A DNA stretch of 64,000 nt from Strongylocentrotus droebachiensis. Its lineage: Eukaryota; Echinodermata; Echinoidea; Camarodonta; Strongylocentrotidae. The position numbers and the translations under genes are program-made. The DNA lies in NCBI GenBank assembly GCA_035222895.1, contig JAVYIG010006567.1, positions 51,696 to 115,695 on the forward strand, read 5' to 3'. This document shows positions 23,305-36,743 of the stretch, piece by piece (within the stretch, counting starts at the first letter, position 1; every line of letters begins with the position of its first letter). Under the pieces are notes generated by a model that was not told the DNA's origin, did not search any database, and saw nothing but the letters and a program-made list of their open reading frames with translations.

Positions 23305-23640
23305 GTAATTAGAGCTCTAGTGGTTGGCCCGGGGTGCGCGGAGTCGCGTGCAATGCCCAAATATGGTCGTGAGAGGTACGCGTTTGGCCTCGTGAGCGGA
23401 ATGGATGGGGGGCGAGATGGGTACGATCGGGAGGAGGTTCATGCCAAATTTGGAGTACCGAAATTCGGGGGTCAGGTGTTGGGGTCAGAGGTCGTGGGGA
23501 TCAGGCAAGATAATGTACAAATCAGTGGCACCCGAGGCATGTCGAGTGGATTTAGGAAGACATTTTTAAAGCTGCTTTCAGGATCAGGAGCCCGATGTAT
23601 TGGTATGTCCGAGGGGTGGTGGGGATGACGATGCTTCAGG
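23305..23640. other. GC- and CpG-rich island
   Basis: About 330 bp with sharply higher G and CpG content than its surroundings, such as GGGGTGCGCGGAGTCGCG near 23332. A 138-codon plus frame crosses it but has no recognisable domain or splice sites. It could be a regulatory CpG island, a GC-rich repeat or foreign-origin sequence; I cannot tell. Confidence 0.35.
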
Positions 23641-24940
23641 AATTTAGGTCAAATCGGTATTGCTTTTCGTGGCATTAGATGGGTATTTATCTCTGCCTGA
23701 AACGCTTTATTTTCCCTGAAGAAAGATGTAAGATATTTGTACAAACAAGAACAACCTTGTCAACGATGACTAATTGAATTGTTTGAGGGTGATGAGTGAA
23801 CACAATAATAGTTATATAAAAGGAGAAGGAGCATGAGACTCATGTTTCACACATGATGTAATTTCATGTCAGTTTTGTCTGAAGTTTATCAACAGTCCTC
23901 GTATAAAAAAACGCTTTGAAAATATCCTCAAAGTTAAATAATTTTCATTTATTTTGCTCTTGTTGTGTAACTGAACAATATAATGTCTATATATTTCTTA
24001 AAATGTTTCAGACTGAATTGTATTTGTATACATGGAAAATTCATGAAAGCTTGGATTATTTGATTTTTGTGTCAATTTCATATTCATATTCATATTCATA
24101 TTTATTTCATTTCCAACAGAAAGGTAAACATGTACATATGTAATGAATAGAATCGGAGGATCTTCTACATGTGTTGATTTCAGGTAAAATCAATTATGGA
24201 CACACATTTGCATAGTACTCTCGATAGAAATACAGGATTAGTTGCCACTTCTAAAGTTCATCAAAATGAAAGTGAATGTTGACATTTCGATTGGTTCTGG
24301 AGATGCACAGCTGATCGTAAAAAGATAAAAGTTACGAACCACCAAAGCAAGAATGTAGCTTTAAGATGGACCAATTTCATCAGGGCACGCGCCAGGATTG
24401 GGATCACACGAACACTATTCCGACCACACCCCTTTGAATGGCTAGTCTACCTGATTTAGACCCCTTTTAACTCCACATGGTGTTTCGAGTGTCTTAAAAA
24501 GGTCTGAATTCGCGTAATTGAAGGAATTTTGTGATTAAGAAGTACATTTGTACCAGGATTTATAATTGTTGTCGGTAGTGCTCTTTTTTCCCCGTTTGTC
24601 TTTCAAGCATCATGGGAGTTTTTACCCATGCCTTATAAAGCCAATCGAAAGTTTTGATTTTACGTGTCAGTAACGTGAACACTGAGAGTGAACGCTTCGC
24701 GCAAGTCATTTTTATAGGTTTTTAGGTATAATGTTATTCCGCTTGCGGTTAGTTTCACAAAAACAGAAACGTAAATCATCAGAAAAAAAGCATTTTATTT
24801 AAATGTTTGTCGAATTATATGTTCCCCTGTTGAGTTTTGAGATGAGGTTTATTGTTTTTTTTTTAAACCTACATACTGTATCATGCTTTTGAGACTGGCA
24901 ATAGAAATGTTTGCTGTCATCACTTTCATCACCTATGTTT
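23641..24940. other. Intergenic, no gene seen
   Basis: A short (ATTCAT)n run near 24078-24108 is the only simple repeat. No gene. Confidence 0.4.
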
Positions 24941-24944
24941 ATTG

Positions 24945-25250
24945 AATATATCACCACCATCATCATCACTACCACCACCGCAATCATTGTCGTTGTTGTT
25001 ATCGTCACGTTCATTATCATCCTCGCCACTACCACTATCATCGTCATCATCGTCATTGTTGTCATCATCATAATACATGTAGTCATCATCATCATTTACC
25101 TTCAAATTAAATATAATGTACGTTGCTGATTATCTAAACATTATCATCAACTTCTTCTTCATCATCAGCAACATCATCTTCACCACCACCATTACCATCA
25201 TCACCATGGGCGTTGTCGTCATCATCATTTTCGTCGTCACTACCATGCTC
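24945..25250. repeat. (CAT/CAC)n trinucleotide satellite
   Basis: ATC/ACC/GTC units in two blocks (about 24945-25100 and 25145-25250). ORFs rich in Ile/Val/Thr on plus and Met on minus come from this repeat. Confidence 0.9.
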
Positions 25251-26090
25251 AATGAAGTTATTGGATACAAGTTGAAACGCAGGCGTCATCAGAAAGTAGA
25301 CCCAGGTAGAACGATCCTGTCGAGCGTCTCTAACAGAGTCTACATTTTAGACTAGCGCACACATGTCACTACCGAGAATACTGTCCAATAACGATTTACG
25401 ATCCGAAATTCCGACAAACGAATAAAAGTTTATGTTGTTTATGCTTCTTACTACATTACCCACGTGGTGATAAAGATATACCGCATTTTCTCTCTCGAAA
25501 ATAACAAAAAGTCGAAAGCTTATCTGGTTTAAGCCCACATCTTTAATTGCCTGTTTTCGCAGAGCATTCGAAAGTTGAAAGATCGGGGGTAAGAATGTTT
25601 AGACATGAGACAGACTCACTTTCTTCCGGGTTCATTTTATTCGGTCTCTACATTTACATGTATACTCCCACATATGTTTATCAGTTAAAACAATAAACAA
25701 CAATGTTTAAAGTCACTCCAAAATTCAGTCTTGCTAGCCAAGAGCTTTCGGTTTTATTTGCATTGCTGATATTTCAAAATAATTGACGAGACAATTTGTA
25801 TGAAATGATAGTGATTCATTCTAATAATGTAGGCCTGTTGCTCGAAATGAGAACCACACATTGGGATTGGCAACTCCAAAATATCAACATAATGCCATTT
25901 TGAGGACACTTCAGCATCTTATGCCTTGATAAATCTCAAAACTCCAGCAAAAAATAAGTTATACAGTTGCCAGCTTCCTGATATATCATTGAAAGTTACT
26001 CTGAAGATGAGAGGAGGCGCAAATATTGAATTGTTCAGCAGTAGAAAACTCTAAATGATTTTTACCTTTGCCAAGACGCAGAAAAATGAA
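25251..26090. other. Intergenic, no gene seen
   Basis: No exon or repeat structure that I can support. Confidence 0.4.
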
Positions 26091-26134
26091 TATTTCCTGG
26101 TATCACGAATGTTTCGGACCAAATCAAACTTTTG

Positions 26135-26805
26135 CAGAATAGGGGGCGGGGCGGGCGGGGGGGGGGGGGGGGGGGGTTAAGTGGAGAATGGAACGAGCGA
26201 GGTAAACGATGATGTAGGATATATTGGTGATCGAGTAATTCAACGGTGTCATAAAGACGAGTATTTCCTGCCTAAAACTAGTGAAAATATGATTATAACC
26301 AAATGTATTGCTACATAAAAGTAATGAACTTTCTAAGCGTAAGTAGACAGGCAGATGATAGGGCGGGGCAGTGGAGGGCGATTTATCTGGGAAATGGAAC
26401 AAATAAAACGAGATAAAAGGTTAGGGCCGGTTGTTTGGTGGTTGAGTGATGGAACTGTGGTTAGTACGAATACATGTATTTCCTGGTTACATCCGTAAAA
26501 ACCCGATTCAAATGACGCTTTAAAGTTTAAGAGGAGGGGGAGGGCCAGTGGAGGGAATTTTATCTGGGAAGATGGAACAAGCGAGATAAACGTTATAATG
26601 TGGGTTGTTTTAGTGGTCTAGTGATGGAACTGCGGTATTTCTTCGTTACAACCTGATTCAAATGAACGCTCTAAAGTTAAAGAGGTGGGGTGGGGGCAGT
26701 GGAGAGGAATTTATCTCGGAGATGGAACAAGCGAGATGCAGGTTATGATAAAGTTGGTTGTTTTGGTGGTCGAGTGATGGAACGGAGTCATAAGGAAGGA
26801 AGATG
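26135..26805. repeat. Degenerate tandem repeat, about four units of 150-205 bp
   Basis: Each unit carries, in order, a G-rich run, GCAGTGGAG or a variant, TTTATCTGGGA, ATGGAACAAGCGAGATAAA, TTGTTT.GTGGT and GAGTGATGGAAC. The ATGGAAC..GAG.TAAA block recurs near 26189, 26394, 26571 and 26724, so the units shorten to the right through indels. The first unit starts with a 21-bp G run. Confidence 0.75.
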
Positions 26806-28200
26806 ACATGTGCTACTGTGTTTGCTTGGATAAGAACAGAGGAATGCATCACAAGTGGGTGATAAGAAATGGATTGTGGAAAGATGGGTCGGGTGAAGGA
26901 GGGGGAGGGGGTAAGGAGGGGCGTGGGGTAAGGAGGGACGGGGGTGGTTGTCATTGGAGGGGGTGTCAGTAGGAAGACATGGAACATTATTGGGTTTATT
27001 ACGAGCCTCATACATATTCATGTATGTCCATTATGCGCATGATTGAGCAGAATGAGGAAGCGAAGGGGAACTTGATTTTTTTTTTAAACACCACCATCAT
27101 AGTCCCAGGTATTTTATTATTTGTTTTGTTTGGATATTGTTGCTGCCTTTTGTTGTTGTGAAGTACAGGAGGGTTCGATTAAATAATATAAAATCACCTT
27201 GTAGTGAAAGATAGTTCAATTATGGACTAGTAGATCCATGGTTCAATCCTTGTTAGCGCTTGTCAGGAATGAAATGGAGGAGATCTTATTATGATCATTC
27301 CTAACCATTAACCAATTCAAGTCATCCCTAGAAAGGTATTGGAGAAACAATCCAATTAAGTTTGAACCATACTTGAGACGGGATGCAACAGTAAAGAGGG
27401 ACAAATAAGCTAAGCTTCCAGTCTCTACACCCAAGTATACCCAAGTAAGTATGATTCTCCTTCCGTGGTTCCCTTTCATCTGCTCATTGAATATGGTCAT
27501 ATCCATGGTAACTGCTCCATATGTTACTGCTAACATGAATTATTTTATTACATTTGATGATAGGCATTTACCAAATGTAAAGTTTTAGTCATGCAGAAAT
27601 GCAATGTTAATGGGTAAGAATTTAAGTGAACAAATCAATGAATGAATGTGAAGTTGGTAGCCTTACCATAGCAGCGATCGGACTAAATATCATCAAAATG
27701 TTGATGTTCATTATACTCTTTATTTCTTGATACCTGGTAAATCTATGGGACTAAATACCTTTAATTTTGCGTATTCATTTGGTTTATTGGACTATTTTGG
27801 ACTATTGATGTGGTTTCCTTTATGTTGTTGTCTGTTGGCGTTTCTACAAAGCGATTGTTGTGTAAAGTCGGAAAGACAGAAAACAAAGATAATTCTTATT
27901 TGTACAACATGTTAACTGTCATTGTATAAACCTCATCATTTCCATCTATTTTCGAGCTCACATTTCACTTTCGCTTCTTGGTATCAGTGTCATTAGATGA
28001 TGGGATGGTCTAGACAGTATGACGCATGCGCAGAGAAATGTGCCGCTCACTTGTCCCTATGAAGTGAAACAAGAAGTCCGTCAAACTCTTCAAATGTTTT
28101 GCCTTTTTTATCTTTGTAATTGCATAATTTGATGATGAATCTTGAATTAAAAAAGAAGGATTTCATAAAAACAAAGATCCTGGTTTGAAAGATAAATTTC
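26806..28200. other. Intergenic, no gene seen
   Basis: 26890-26960 is G-rich (GGAGGGG-type). The rest is AT-rich. ORFs of 60-117 codons here are antisense or low-complexity artefacts. Confidence 0.4.
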
Positions 28201-28206
28201 ACCCTC

Positions 28207-28234
28207 CACCCCCCCCCCCCCCCCCCCCCCCCCC
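28207..28234. repeat. Long C homopolymer
   Basis: About 25 or more consecutive C bases, just after CACCCTCCA. Confidence 0.9.
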
Positions 28235-28495
28235 ATTCTCGTCTTCGTCAGAAGCATGGATGTGGTCTGTCTTGGACCACGTTGGTTCATTATATTTCCA
28301 TTATTCCTATCAGACTTGTTGTTGATACATTTAACAATTATATCAATGCGGATGGAATGGAGACTAGCTCTCAGCCCAGCACGTGCCACCAAAATGAGCG
28401 ACATGTCCTTCGATAAGAGTCTCTGGGAGAGAGAGAGGGGAAATTAAATTAACATAATTTCTGCTCTTTAGAGGAGATAAAAACACCAAGGAATC

Positions 28496-29060
28496 TATCT
28501 GTCTGTCTGTCTAGTAGAGTCACGTGATCAAGACGTTTGTTATGATGGGCGGCTGTGTCGAAATGACAGCGAAACCCCTAGCAAGCAAGGAAGCGCTGTA
28601 TGTATGTCCCTGATTTAATCAAAGATTAGAAATAAATAAATAAATAAAAATAAAATAACTCATAGTATTTTTCTTCTGCAAGTTTACCATTAGTGCTGCG
28701 ATCATCAGGCAATTTTGTTTGTATTGAATCATTTTATAGTCCTAATAAAGTATCCTGCTTGATTTGGCATATATGGTGCTTATGCTCCATTAATGTATTC
28801 ATAGCCCCCTTCTAATCCCCACCACCGTAATTGCCCCCTTTCTCTCTCCGTCTCTCTCTCTCTCTCTTTCTTTCTCTCTGTCTTTATCTTCACCTCTCCC
28901 TGTTTCTCTTCATCTCTTTTCTTTTTGAATAAACCTAGGACATCTTTCCTCTCTCTCTCTCTATCCTCCTCCTCCTCCCGCTCCCTTCCTCCATCTACCT
29001 CATCTCCTCTTCTTCACTTTCGATGTCATTCTCTTCCTCTTCGCTCTGCTATATCTAGAT
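28496..29060. repeat. Simple-repeat cluster: (CTGT)n, (AAAT)n, CT-rich
   Basis: (CTGT)n at 28497-28511, (AAAT)n at 28626-28657 and an impure CT-rich stretch at 28837-29045. Confidence 0.8.
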
Positions 29061-29930
29061 GAACCCTCTTTCTCTTACCATTCCAAAGAATTAAAACTCA
29101 CCCCCTCCCCCCTACTCTCTGCGATCATGGATGATCTCCACAAATCTGGCATTTCATCATCACTCATAGAACCCATAAGTTTTCCATTACCAGCCGGATA
29201 TCTTATATCCGACGGGCCCGAATCAATTTCTCAAACAGTCAATCACTGTTAGATCATGTCACAGCGGCGCTGTCAACTTGACATCCCTCCCTGACCCCAT
29301 CAACCTCGTCTGACCTCTGACCTGCCAAATGCGCGCGCAGGGAGCAAGTCACATGACATGGACGCTGCTACTGCTGAAATTGAGGTCTCACTTTCGATAT
29401 CGAAAAAATGACTAACGATCTGAAGACAAGAGACCCATTTATGACTGATATTTTGTTTAGATAAACATGTAGCTTATGACGATGAAAATCACTGAATCAA
29501 TTTCCTTTTTGCAAAGAGCTTCTAATTTAATTAAGGAAGTATTCACGAACAGGCTCATCCTATACACAATATGTATTAACTATGATGGACTGATAGCACA
29601 AAATGAATGTTGAATTTAAAAAAAAATACCTCTTACTGCCCCCGCCCCCTCCCTCTGATGACTTTGAAATGACCAGTATTCGTTTAGGCATCTGACATGT
29701 CATATTTGGGTAGTGAGCCGTGTGGGTTCGTAGATTTTTAGATCTGGTCCATAATGATAACAAAATCAAATTCTCACACTGATATGATGTCAAGATTGTG
29801 TTACTGTCTCGCTTCGCTCGCTCACAAAATCTAAAATCTAGAATGTTTACATTCGGGCTAACGACAACGCAGTATCCATTTTATTCTGATTATGAATGGC
29901 AGCGGAGATTACTGCCTTTCCATAGGACAT
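29061..29930. other. Intergenic, no gene seen
   Basis: Includes a 14-bp palindrome TTTCGATATCGAAA at 29392-29405. No gene. Confidence 0.4.
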
Positions 29931-29934
29931 TAAT

Positions 29935-30022
29935 AACGTGACTAAAACTCGAACCACGGACTATGATTATAATAAGGAAAATGGTAATTTATTCACTAGA
30001 CCACCGCTGCACCTTTGTCGTA
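29935..30022 (-). repeat. tRNA-like fragment (SINE head)
   Basis: On the minus strand, GTGGTCTAGTGAATAAATT resembles an A box and GTCCGTGGTTCGAGTTTTAG a B box. Spacing is close to a tRNA but the stems are poor. It is likely a degraded SINE head. Confidence 0.45.
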
Positions 30023-32370
30023 AAGATAAAAGTGATATTTGTCGTCATTTGTTAAAGGCGGAAGGAAGATATAGGCATTGTAAAGGGAAATGATCATCCC
30101 ACATGCATGTCAGTATAAAAGATTTAACAAATCATAGAAGTGATGCCATATACTCCCGATGCCATACCCCCGATTGCGGGTGGGGGGGGGGGGGGGGAGG
30201 TTGCCCCCCAAATGCCCCAATTGAAACAAGTGTGTCCTATGAAGCGTATTAACCCTTCCCATCCTGACAGACAACGGATCGATGCACTTTCTAAAGATAT
30301 TAAATTCATTTCATTCGATAAATACCTGATGGGCCTGCTTCTTTTTCTTTGCTTCTCAAATAATTTGGGACCACCATTACATAGAATACAGGACACGACA
30401 CTACATGGGACCAGTTACTCTATAGTCCTATTACGGTGCATATTGTGTTCAACATAAACCATCAAAGAAAGAGAGAGAGGAAAAGAGACAGAGAGAAAGA
30501 GAGAGAGAGACAGAGAGAGAATCGAAGCCAGACGAGAGAGGTAAATGTTTACCATTGCATAATTCTTGACCTAATAATAAGGTCACATGCAGCTCCCATA
30601 GCTAGTCTGCAGGAACAGACAATAATTTGACGCTTAAACACAAATCCATGAAGTTTTGAGTCTAGCCTAACTCTTGCTGTGTCAGGAACAGCTTTAGTAT
30701 AGGGTCTATGAGAGAAGTGTATACCGTAAAGTCTCTAAATAGTCTCACTGATCAGACACCATGTTACCCACGACTGACAAGGGTTTGGGCATTCAAACTA
30801 TCCCACATCCATCTCAGTGTAGACGGTGTAATATGGTAGTCTTGGACACCAGACAAATCGATAACGTCCAATCCTCGCGCATTTTCATACAAAACCAATC
30901 TTACTTATTTTCCTGTCATTGAAGTAGATATTCCCAACTAGATTAAAGGAATATACTATCCGCGAATACAACGATGGTTTTTATAAAACAGTGGAAATGT
31001 CGAAAACTCCTTTTGTCTGGTTTTCAGACTTCTATTTAGTCTGCATCCCCGTCAATGGAGCTCTTTATGCGCATGCGTACTACTAATAATACAACTCTGA
31101 TGATCATTCTCGTATTTGTTACAGGTTATCATTTGTGTCGTAATACATTGATTTGTTTTCTTCAAATATGCAGTTGTATATATTCGTTTTGCTTCTTTGT
31201 TTCGCTTTTACTTTAGATGGGGGGGGGGGGGGGGGGCTAACACAAGACTATAGTGAAGAAAGTATGATAATATATTAAACAATAAAGATAAGTATTACAC
31301 TGAAATAGCTTATGTTGTGAATTATCAACAAGCCTTTAACTGAAAAGCAATAAAATAATAAAATAAAAATATAGATGGGGAAACAGGGTTTAATACTTCA
31401 AATTAAAAAATGATTTACCATTTTATAGCGCAGTTCATTATAATAATGTTTCATAAATGATGATACCAATATATTCCAAGAAGGATTTCCTTACAGTTAT
31501 TTGTTTCTTTTTTAATTATTCATTTTGGGGGATAGAAATCAGCTATGATTTTGACAAACCGAAATAGAGCTCTAATATTCCATACAATGGTATTTAACCT
31601 CGATGATTATGAAATAAGCATACCTAGTCTATCTATTTGCATCATGCTAACTTATCATGTTTTTAAATCAATATCGCTATTTTCATATTGGCAGTGAAGT
31701 TTTCCTGATTCATTGATATTTTAAATCGGAAACAGGCCGATTATTTCGCATAGAATTTTGCACTTATATAAAAGTACCATACAAGATTTGTGCATATATG
31801 TTCTTATCGTCCATTTTGTAATTGATTTAACTGCTACTGAGTTATCCCTTTTTAATTCCAAACCTAAATATAAATGAAATATTTCCATCTTTCAGTCCCC
31901 CTCAATCCAAATGTTACACCGCTATACAAGGAAGCAGTATATTGCTAAGATTCATTTGCATATTGTGCATAATAATTGTCCGCCTAGAACAAAGAGGTCA
32001 CGTGATTAATATTAATAATAAAAATACAAGCTGGGTGGATGCATGTATAAACCGAATTATGTGCATTTGTGTGTGTATGGAAACCCTTGCCCCTTACTCA
32101 ACATGCATGAGAAATACATGTGTATGTCCGCGATGTGAATGCATCGTACGCCGTACACAACTGGGGGTATTAGATTTTTACATGCTTTGTTCTCCCCCCT
32201 CATATATACGTGCGTTAGTGTATCGGTATGCGGGGACTACCCCGACGCACCTCCTGTAGAAAACGCTAACATACTGCAGAGGAGAACTCTTCTAAATTTG
32301 TAAAAATTTACCAAGTTTGGTCTGCAAATGGTGTTTTTATTTGCTAGCTGAAGATAAAAACAAGGCCTCA
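30023..32370. other. Intergenic; G runs and one (GA)n tract
   Basis: G runs lie at about 30182-30197 and 31219-31236, and a (GA)n tract at about 30466-30540. TTAAAGGAATATACTATCC at 30943 could be one end of a TTAA-type element, with no partner found. No gene. Confidence 0.4.
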
Positions 32371-32380
32371 TTTTGCCTTC

Positions 32381-32392
32381 TGTATTTATAAA
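32381..32392 (+). promoter_or_regulatory. TATA-like box upstream of the candidate exon
   Basis: TATTTATAAAC lies about 130 bp upstream of the ATG at 32514. The spacing fits a core promoter with a short 5' UTR, but this is inference. Confidence 0.3.
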
Positions 32393-32513
32393 CTTTAAAA
32401 GAGCTCAGCTATGGCTAATTTTTACGATTGTTTCTTCGAGAGCCTGCACGCGCCGCGTTACTTGGAACAAAGGATTTTCCCTTCACCCGAGATCGACTTT
32501 TCAAAGGCGCAAA

Positions 32514-32717
32514 ATGTCTTCCCTCTTAAAAACTCACATTTTCTCCCGGAATTCGGCTGAAAATTCAGGATTTCTCAAACAGATGATCTTCAGTGACACC
32601 CCAGCTACCTGCTCACCCAAAATGGATTTATATTTGGAATTATTTTTCTCGGAATCAACCGAAGAAGGAGGGGAGGATGGCCTTGCTAAGAACAAAGGAA
32701 TGGTGATGAAAAGAGAG
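32514..32717 (+). CDS. Candidate first coding exon, unknown protein
   Basis: I do not recognise this protein. An ATG in a fair context (AAAATGT) opens 68 codons that end exactly at GAGAG followed by GTAAGA, a strong splice donor (GT at 32718), in phase 0. The peptide starts MSSLLKTHIFSRNS, is acidic in its second half (ESTEEGGEDG) and ends KRE. Composition and codon use look more protein-like than other ORFs nearby. A TATA-like box sits upstream. No second exon could be linked in the window, so the partner exon would be far downstream or the call is wrong. A short N-terminal leader before a long first intron is common in developmental regulators, but nothing here identifies one. Confidence 0.35.
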
Positions 32718-35700
32718 GTAAGAAAATTGCATTGACATTCCGATACATTATAATGCACTGTATTATTAATGCACGGTAACCACTCCCTATTTTTGTGAAT
32801 CACGAGCGTCTTGGAATGCGCTAAAATTAGAATTTTTACACAAAATTGAAGTCTTGTAGTTGTAAACGATAACTTCGAGATGCTGCATCATAACTTGATA
32901 CAATCTAGATGATCTTCAAATGATTGAACCATTAATGCACTCATATCAAGGAAGGTTAAGAAAAAAGCAAAATACTAATTTCTTGAGTATTTTGATATAT
33001 TTGTATTTGACTAAGAGAAAGACTGTTTGATAACGAGTATTTTGATATCTTGTACCAGCAAAATTAAACAATAAGATTGAATAAAAACGTATCAACCATG
33101 GATTAGATATCTTATCATTTTAATAGATTATATTTGGATACAAATTAAGCGCCTTTTCCCCCTCATTATCTTGTCATTACGTGATGTAAAATTGAGCAAT
33201 TTATACTTGGAACTTTTAAAAATAGAAATGATCAAACAGCTAAAAGAAATTCCTGTGAGAGTATAAGGTATTTTTATTTTTTGTTTAGATGTGTATTACG
33301 TACAGATATAGGTTTGGCTTTTTCATGAAACCTACCCGCTTGTCATTTCAACTTTTTTGAAAGAAATAAAGTTTAACCAGCCAACCTATAATATCGATAT
33401 ATGAGATTACTAGTATAATACTCCTATCGAAAATATTTAACTTATAATAATTTGTTATAGACAAGCATCGAGAACAAATAATGCATTGTTAATGTTCATT
33501 TTTTACACAATAATCCCCTCGATTGACTTAAATTAATAGTTACACACGAATCGTAGATAAAAGCAAAAACAAACAGCAATGGTTAAAGGCCCACTGCACT
33601 ACTGGTAGCTACTTGCGCCCTCTATATAACAAACAATGCCTAATCGGTGACCATTGGTCCCCCATGATCCTCTTTTTCTTATGTTAACTGAGAGCTGAGT
33701 TGATGAGATAACCACCTGTCCAGTGACCTTGCAGAGCGGTCTAATCCCTCCTGTAAACTACGGCAGATAAGCTTTAAAGCGATTATAGATATCGTGCATT
33801 TTCTAAAATAATCACATTTAGTTATATTTTTCTCGAATAAAACTCAAATTTTAAAGAAATAAGAGTTTATATTAAAAAAAAGATAATATGAAAAGGCATC
33901 TTAAGAATTGGAGAAATATAAAATTGTGTACGTCAGTCGCGGGGATAAAAATAAGCGTTGTTAAATTTAAAAAGAATGTAATTAAGTTTTGAAGATGATG
34001 AATTTAATTTCACCAAAAAATAAGGTGGTTCACATATTCTTTATTATTTCCAAGAAAGAATGAGCCAAAGAAGAGGACAATAAAAATAGATGTGCGTTTA
34101 TTCTTGCTTATATATTGGTAAAATATTTCTCAAATGTTTGGTGTCAATTTGATGAATAAACTGCTAGAATGTCTAGCTTCAAAGCTTTCCAGTTTGAAAT
34201 AGACAAAACAAATAATGACAGGGTCTGTCACCTTTTCACAGTATTTTTTTTTTTAATTGTTATCTACTCTTGTGCCAAAAAAGTTCCATTATTGGAAAGT
34301 TTTCAGTTCGCTCTCCCGTCATACTAATGTTGCTGAGGAAGATTATTTCATTAAAAAATAACAAGTCCAAGATCAATTTATGTATGTACAGTACGTTCCG
34401 ATCTTATTTCATTGTTCAAGTATGATGTAATATTATGACAAATTATTATGTTATCATTCTGCTATTAATATTTCTTTTGCGTCGAATGAACATTAAAATA
34501 ACTTTCAAAACAAAACAAAAACCCCAAAAAGAAGAGGAAACTACGAATATTGCTGTTAAATTCATGCTCTATATTCAATTTGGATTATATTTATCTTAAA
34601 ACATAATTCAACATTTCTGTAGGTTGTACGGAATAGATTGAGAGTAATAAAGATCATCATGAAATTCATGATGATGAATTCATTGTAAAATCTGCATGCT
34701 ATCCACATGGTACTGATCGATGATCATTATGCTTCGTCGTGAAGCTGATCTCATAAAATCGTGGGAATTGTATATTTTGAGCTGACTAAATCTCTAAATG
34801 ATGATAAATCGGAAATTATACGGACAATTAGCTATTCCTGCACAATATTTACTCTTATCACGTTAATAGGAAGAAGAAAAAAAACATGAACACGGTCTTT
34901 CAAACCTCAAGGGACCGTTTGGGAACAATTAGAATAAAGTCGATTTTAGCAACTATATGGCATTAGACCCTGGATAAGTGGATATGTTACGTAATAATCG
35001 GCTTCTAGTCTTCTCATCCCATGTAATGAATTGAAATTAATGATGAGTTGTGGTCTCCTCTTTAAATGAAATGTAAAATGCATTTGGACAATTCTTTCGG
35101 ATGCATGTAAATTACCCATAACATAACTGCTAAAAGGCAAATAACTTAAAAAATATGCTATATATCTAACATGAAAATATACATGTTCAATAGTCGATAA
35201 GTCTGTCCACTTAATTAATTTTCCTGCCTCATTTCAATTAGAAATCGCAAGTGAATTTAGACATGATTAATGAATCAGAATGACACATTTCGAATGATTA
35301 TTTCATTTTTAGAATATAATTAGTAGAAGGGGCAATCATTTTAACATAGCGGCAAATAGTGATCACAATGATATTGATAAACAACGTTTGAATGAAGAAA
35401 AAAAGGAATAGCAAAAACACTATAAAAACCAAAAACGATTGAAAACATGAAAAATAAATGACCATCTTCAAAAACAAACAAAAAACTTCAGCAGCTATCT
35501 TGGCCTAATTTCGCAGGAAATAGTATTGACGTGAATAAGATTGAGCTTTTAGTGCTCTTTACATGTAAATATTTTAAAGCAAATGTGTAGCATGATGTAT
35601 TCGATATGGTATTTGAGTCGTTTTACCTCCTTGTAAGATATACATAAATCAAAACTTTTACCGTTGATTTTAAAATGTAAACAGTTTTTCTACAACTCGA

Positions 35701-36020
35701 AATCAAATTCTCTATCGAAAGCCGAAGTTTGTACTGCAGACATCTGGCGTAGTTTCGTCTAAATTTTAAAGTCCATTTATGACTGGAGTCTCATTTAATG
35801 AATGACCGATGATGATGGTTGTTGTTAATTTGATATGTTGGTGTATGAATTTGAATATTTTTCTGTCATGTCATCAAAATAATTATTGTGAATGGGCTTT
35901 ACAAAATATTGTTGCATTTTAGACTCTGTCAGTTTAAAATGTGATCTCTTAATATAACATTGAAGAGATATTAGAAGAGTGAGAGAAATATAGAAAGTGA
36001 AGAATGGTAGAATTAAAAAA
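32718..36020. other. Long repeat-poor AT-rich stretch
   Basis: No gene, tandem repeat or recognisable transposon. TTAAAGGCCCACTGCACTAC at 33585 might be a solitary TTAA-type element end. ATCATCATGAA/TTCATGATGAT at about 34653-34676 is a near-perfect palindrome. Confidence 0.45.
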
Positions 36021-36245
36021 AGAGTTCGGATAGAGGGAGAGAGGGGAGAGAGAGAGAGTGAGAGAGAGAAGGAGAAAGAGAGAGAAAGAGAAAAGGAAAG
36101 AGAAACAGAGAGAGAGAGAAAAAAAGTGGGATATACAGGGAGAGAGAAGGGAGTAGAGAGGAGAGAAAGGAAGAGGTTGGGAGAGGAGAGAGATGATAGG
36201 GAGGAGTGGATGGAGAGAGGAGGGAGATGGAGAGAAAGATGAGAT
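36021..36245. repeat. (GA)n-rich purine tract
   Basis: About 220 bp of GA with AAA and GGG interruptions. Arg/Glu ORF on plus and Ser/Leu ORF on minus are artefacts. Confidence 0.95.
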
Positions 36246-36525
36246 GGGGAATGGGAGTGTAGGGTAGAAAGAGATAGAGAGAATGTTAGGGGAACTTACC
36301 ATAAGAGTTGTTAATGAAACCCAGTAAAGAGAAGAGAATGTGAAAACCATGCAAAATACCCTCATTGACATGTTACACGAATAATATATATTGTTTCAGT
36401 ATACTTACTTTACTGTTGTACCCCTACTGTTATACCATATCAAGAAATGATTTTAAACACAAAATACCTACTTCAGATTAGAGCATATAAGAATAAAAGA
36501 AAATGGAGGGTATGTAAGAAGAAAG

Positions 36526-36556
36526 AGAGAAGAAGAAGAAGAAGAAGAAGAAGAAA
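36526..36556. repeat. (GAA)n microsatellite
   Basis: About ten GAA units. Confidence 0.9.
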
Positions 36557-36619
36557 GAGTATTTAAAAATGTACATATTCATCATGATCATGTATTTATA
36601 TCAAAATGTATACTAAAAC

Positions 36620-36743
36620 AGGGCCCTATGAATGTCAATTATATGTTGTTCCTATGTTCATATGTTGAAGCAAGATTGTTTATGTGCATATAAACAATTA
36701 TCCTATATATGGACACAATAAAGAAATGAAATGAAATGAAATG
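36620..36743 (+). repeat. Probable non-LTR retrotransposon 3' tail
   Basis: ACACAATAAAG is followed by four or five copies of AAATG. An AATAAA-like signal running into a short tandem tail is typical of LINE 3' ends. No reverse transcriptase lies upstream, so this is a heavily 5'-truncated copy. The 5' limit is a guess. Confidence 0.4.
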
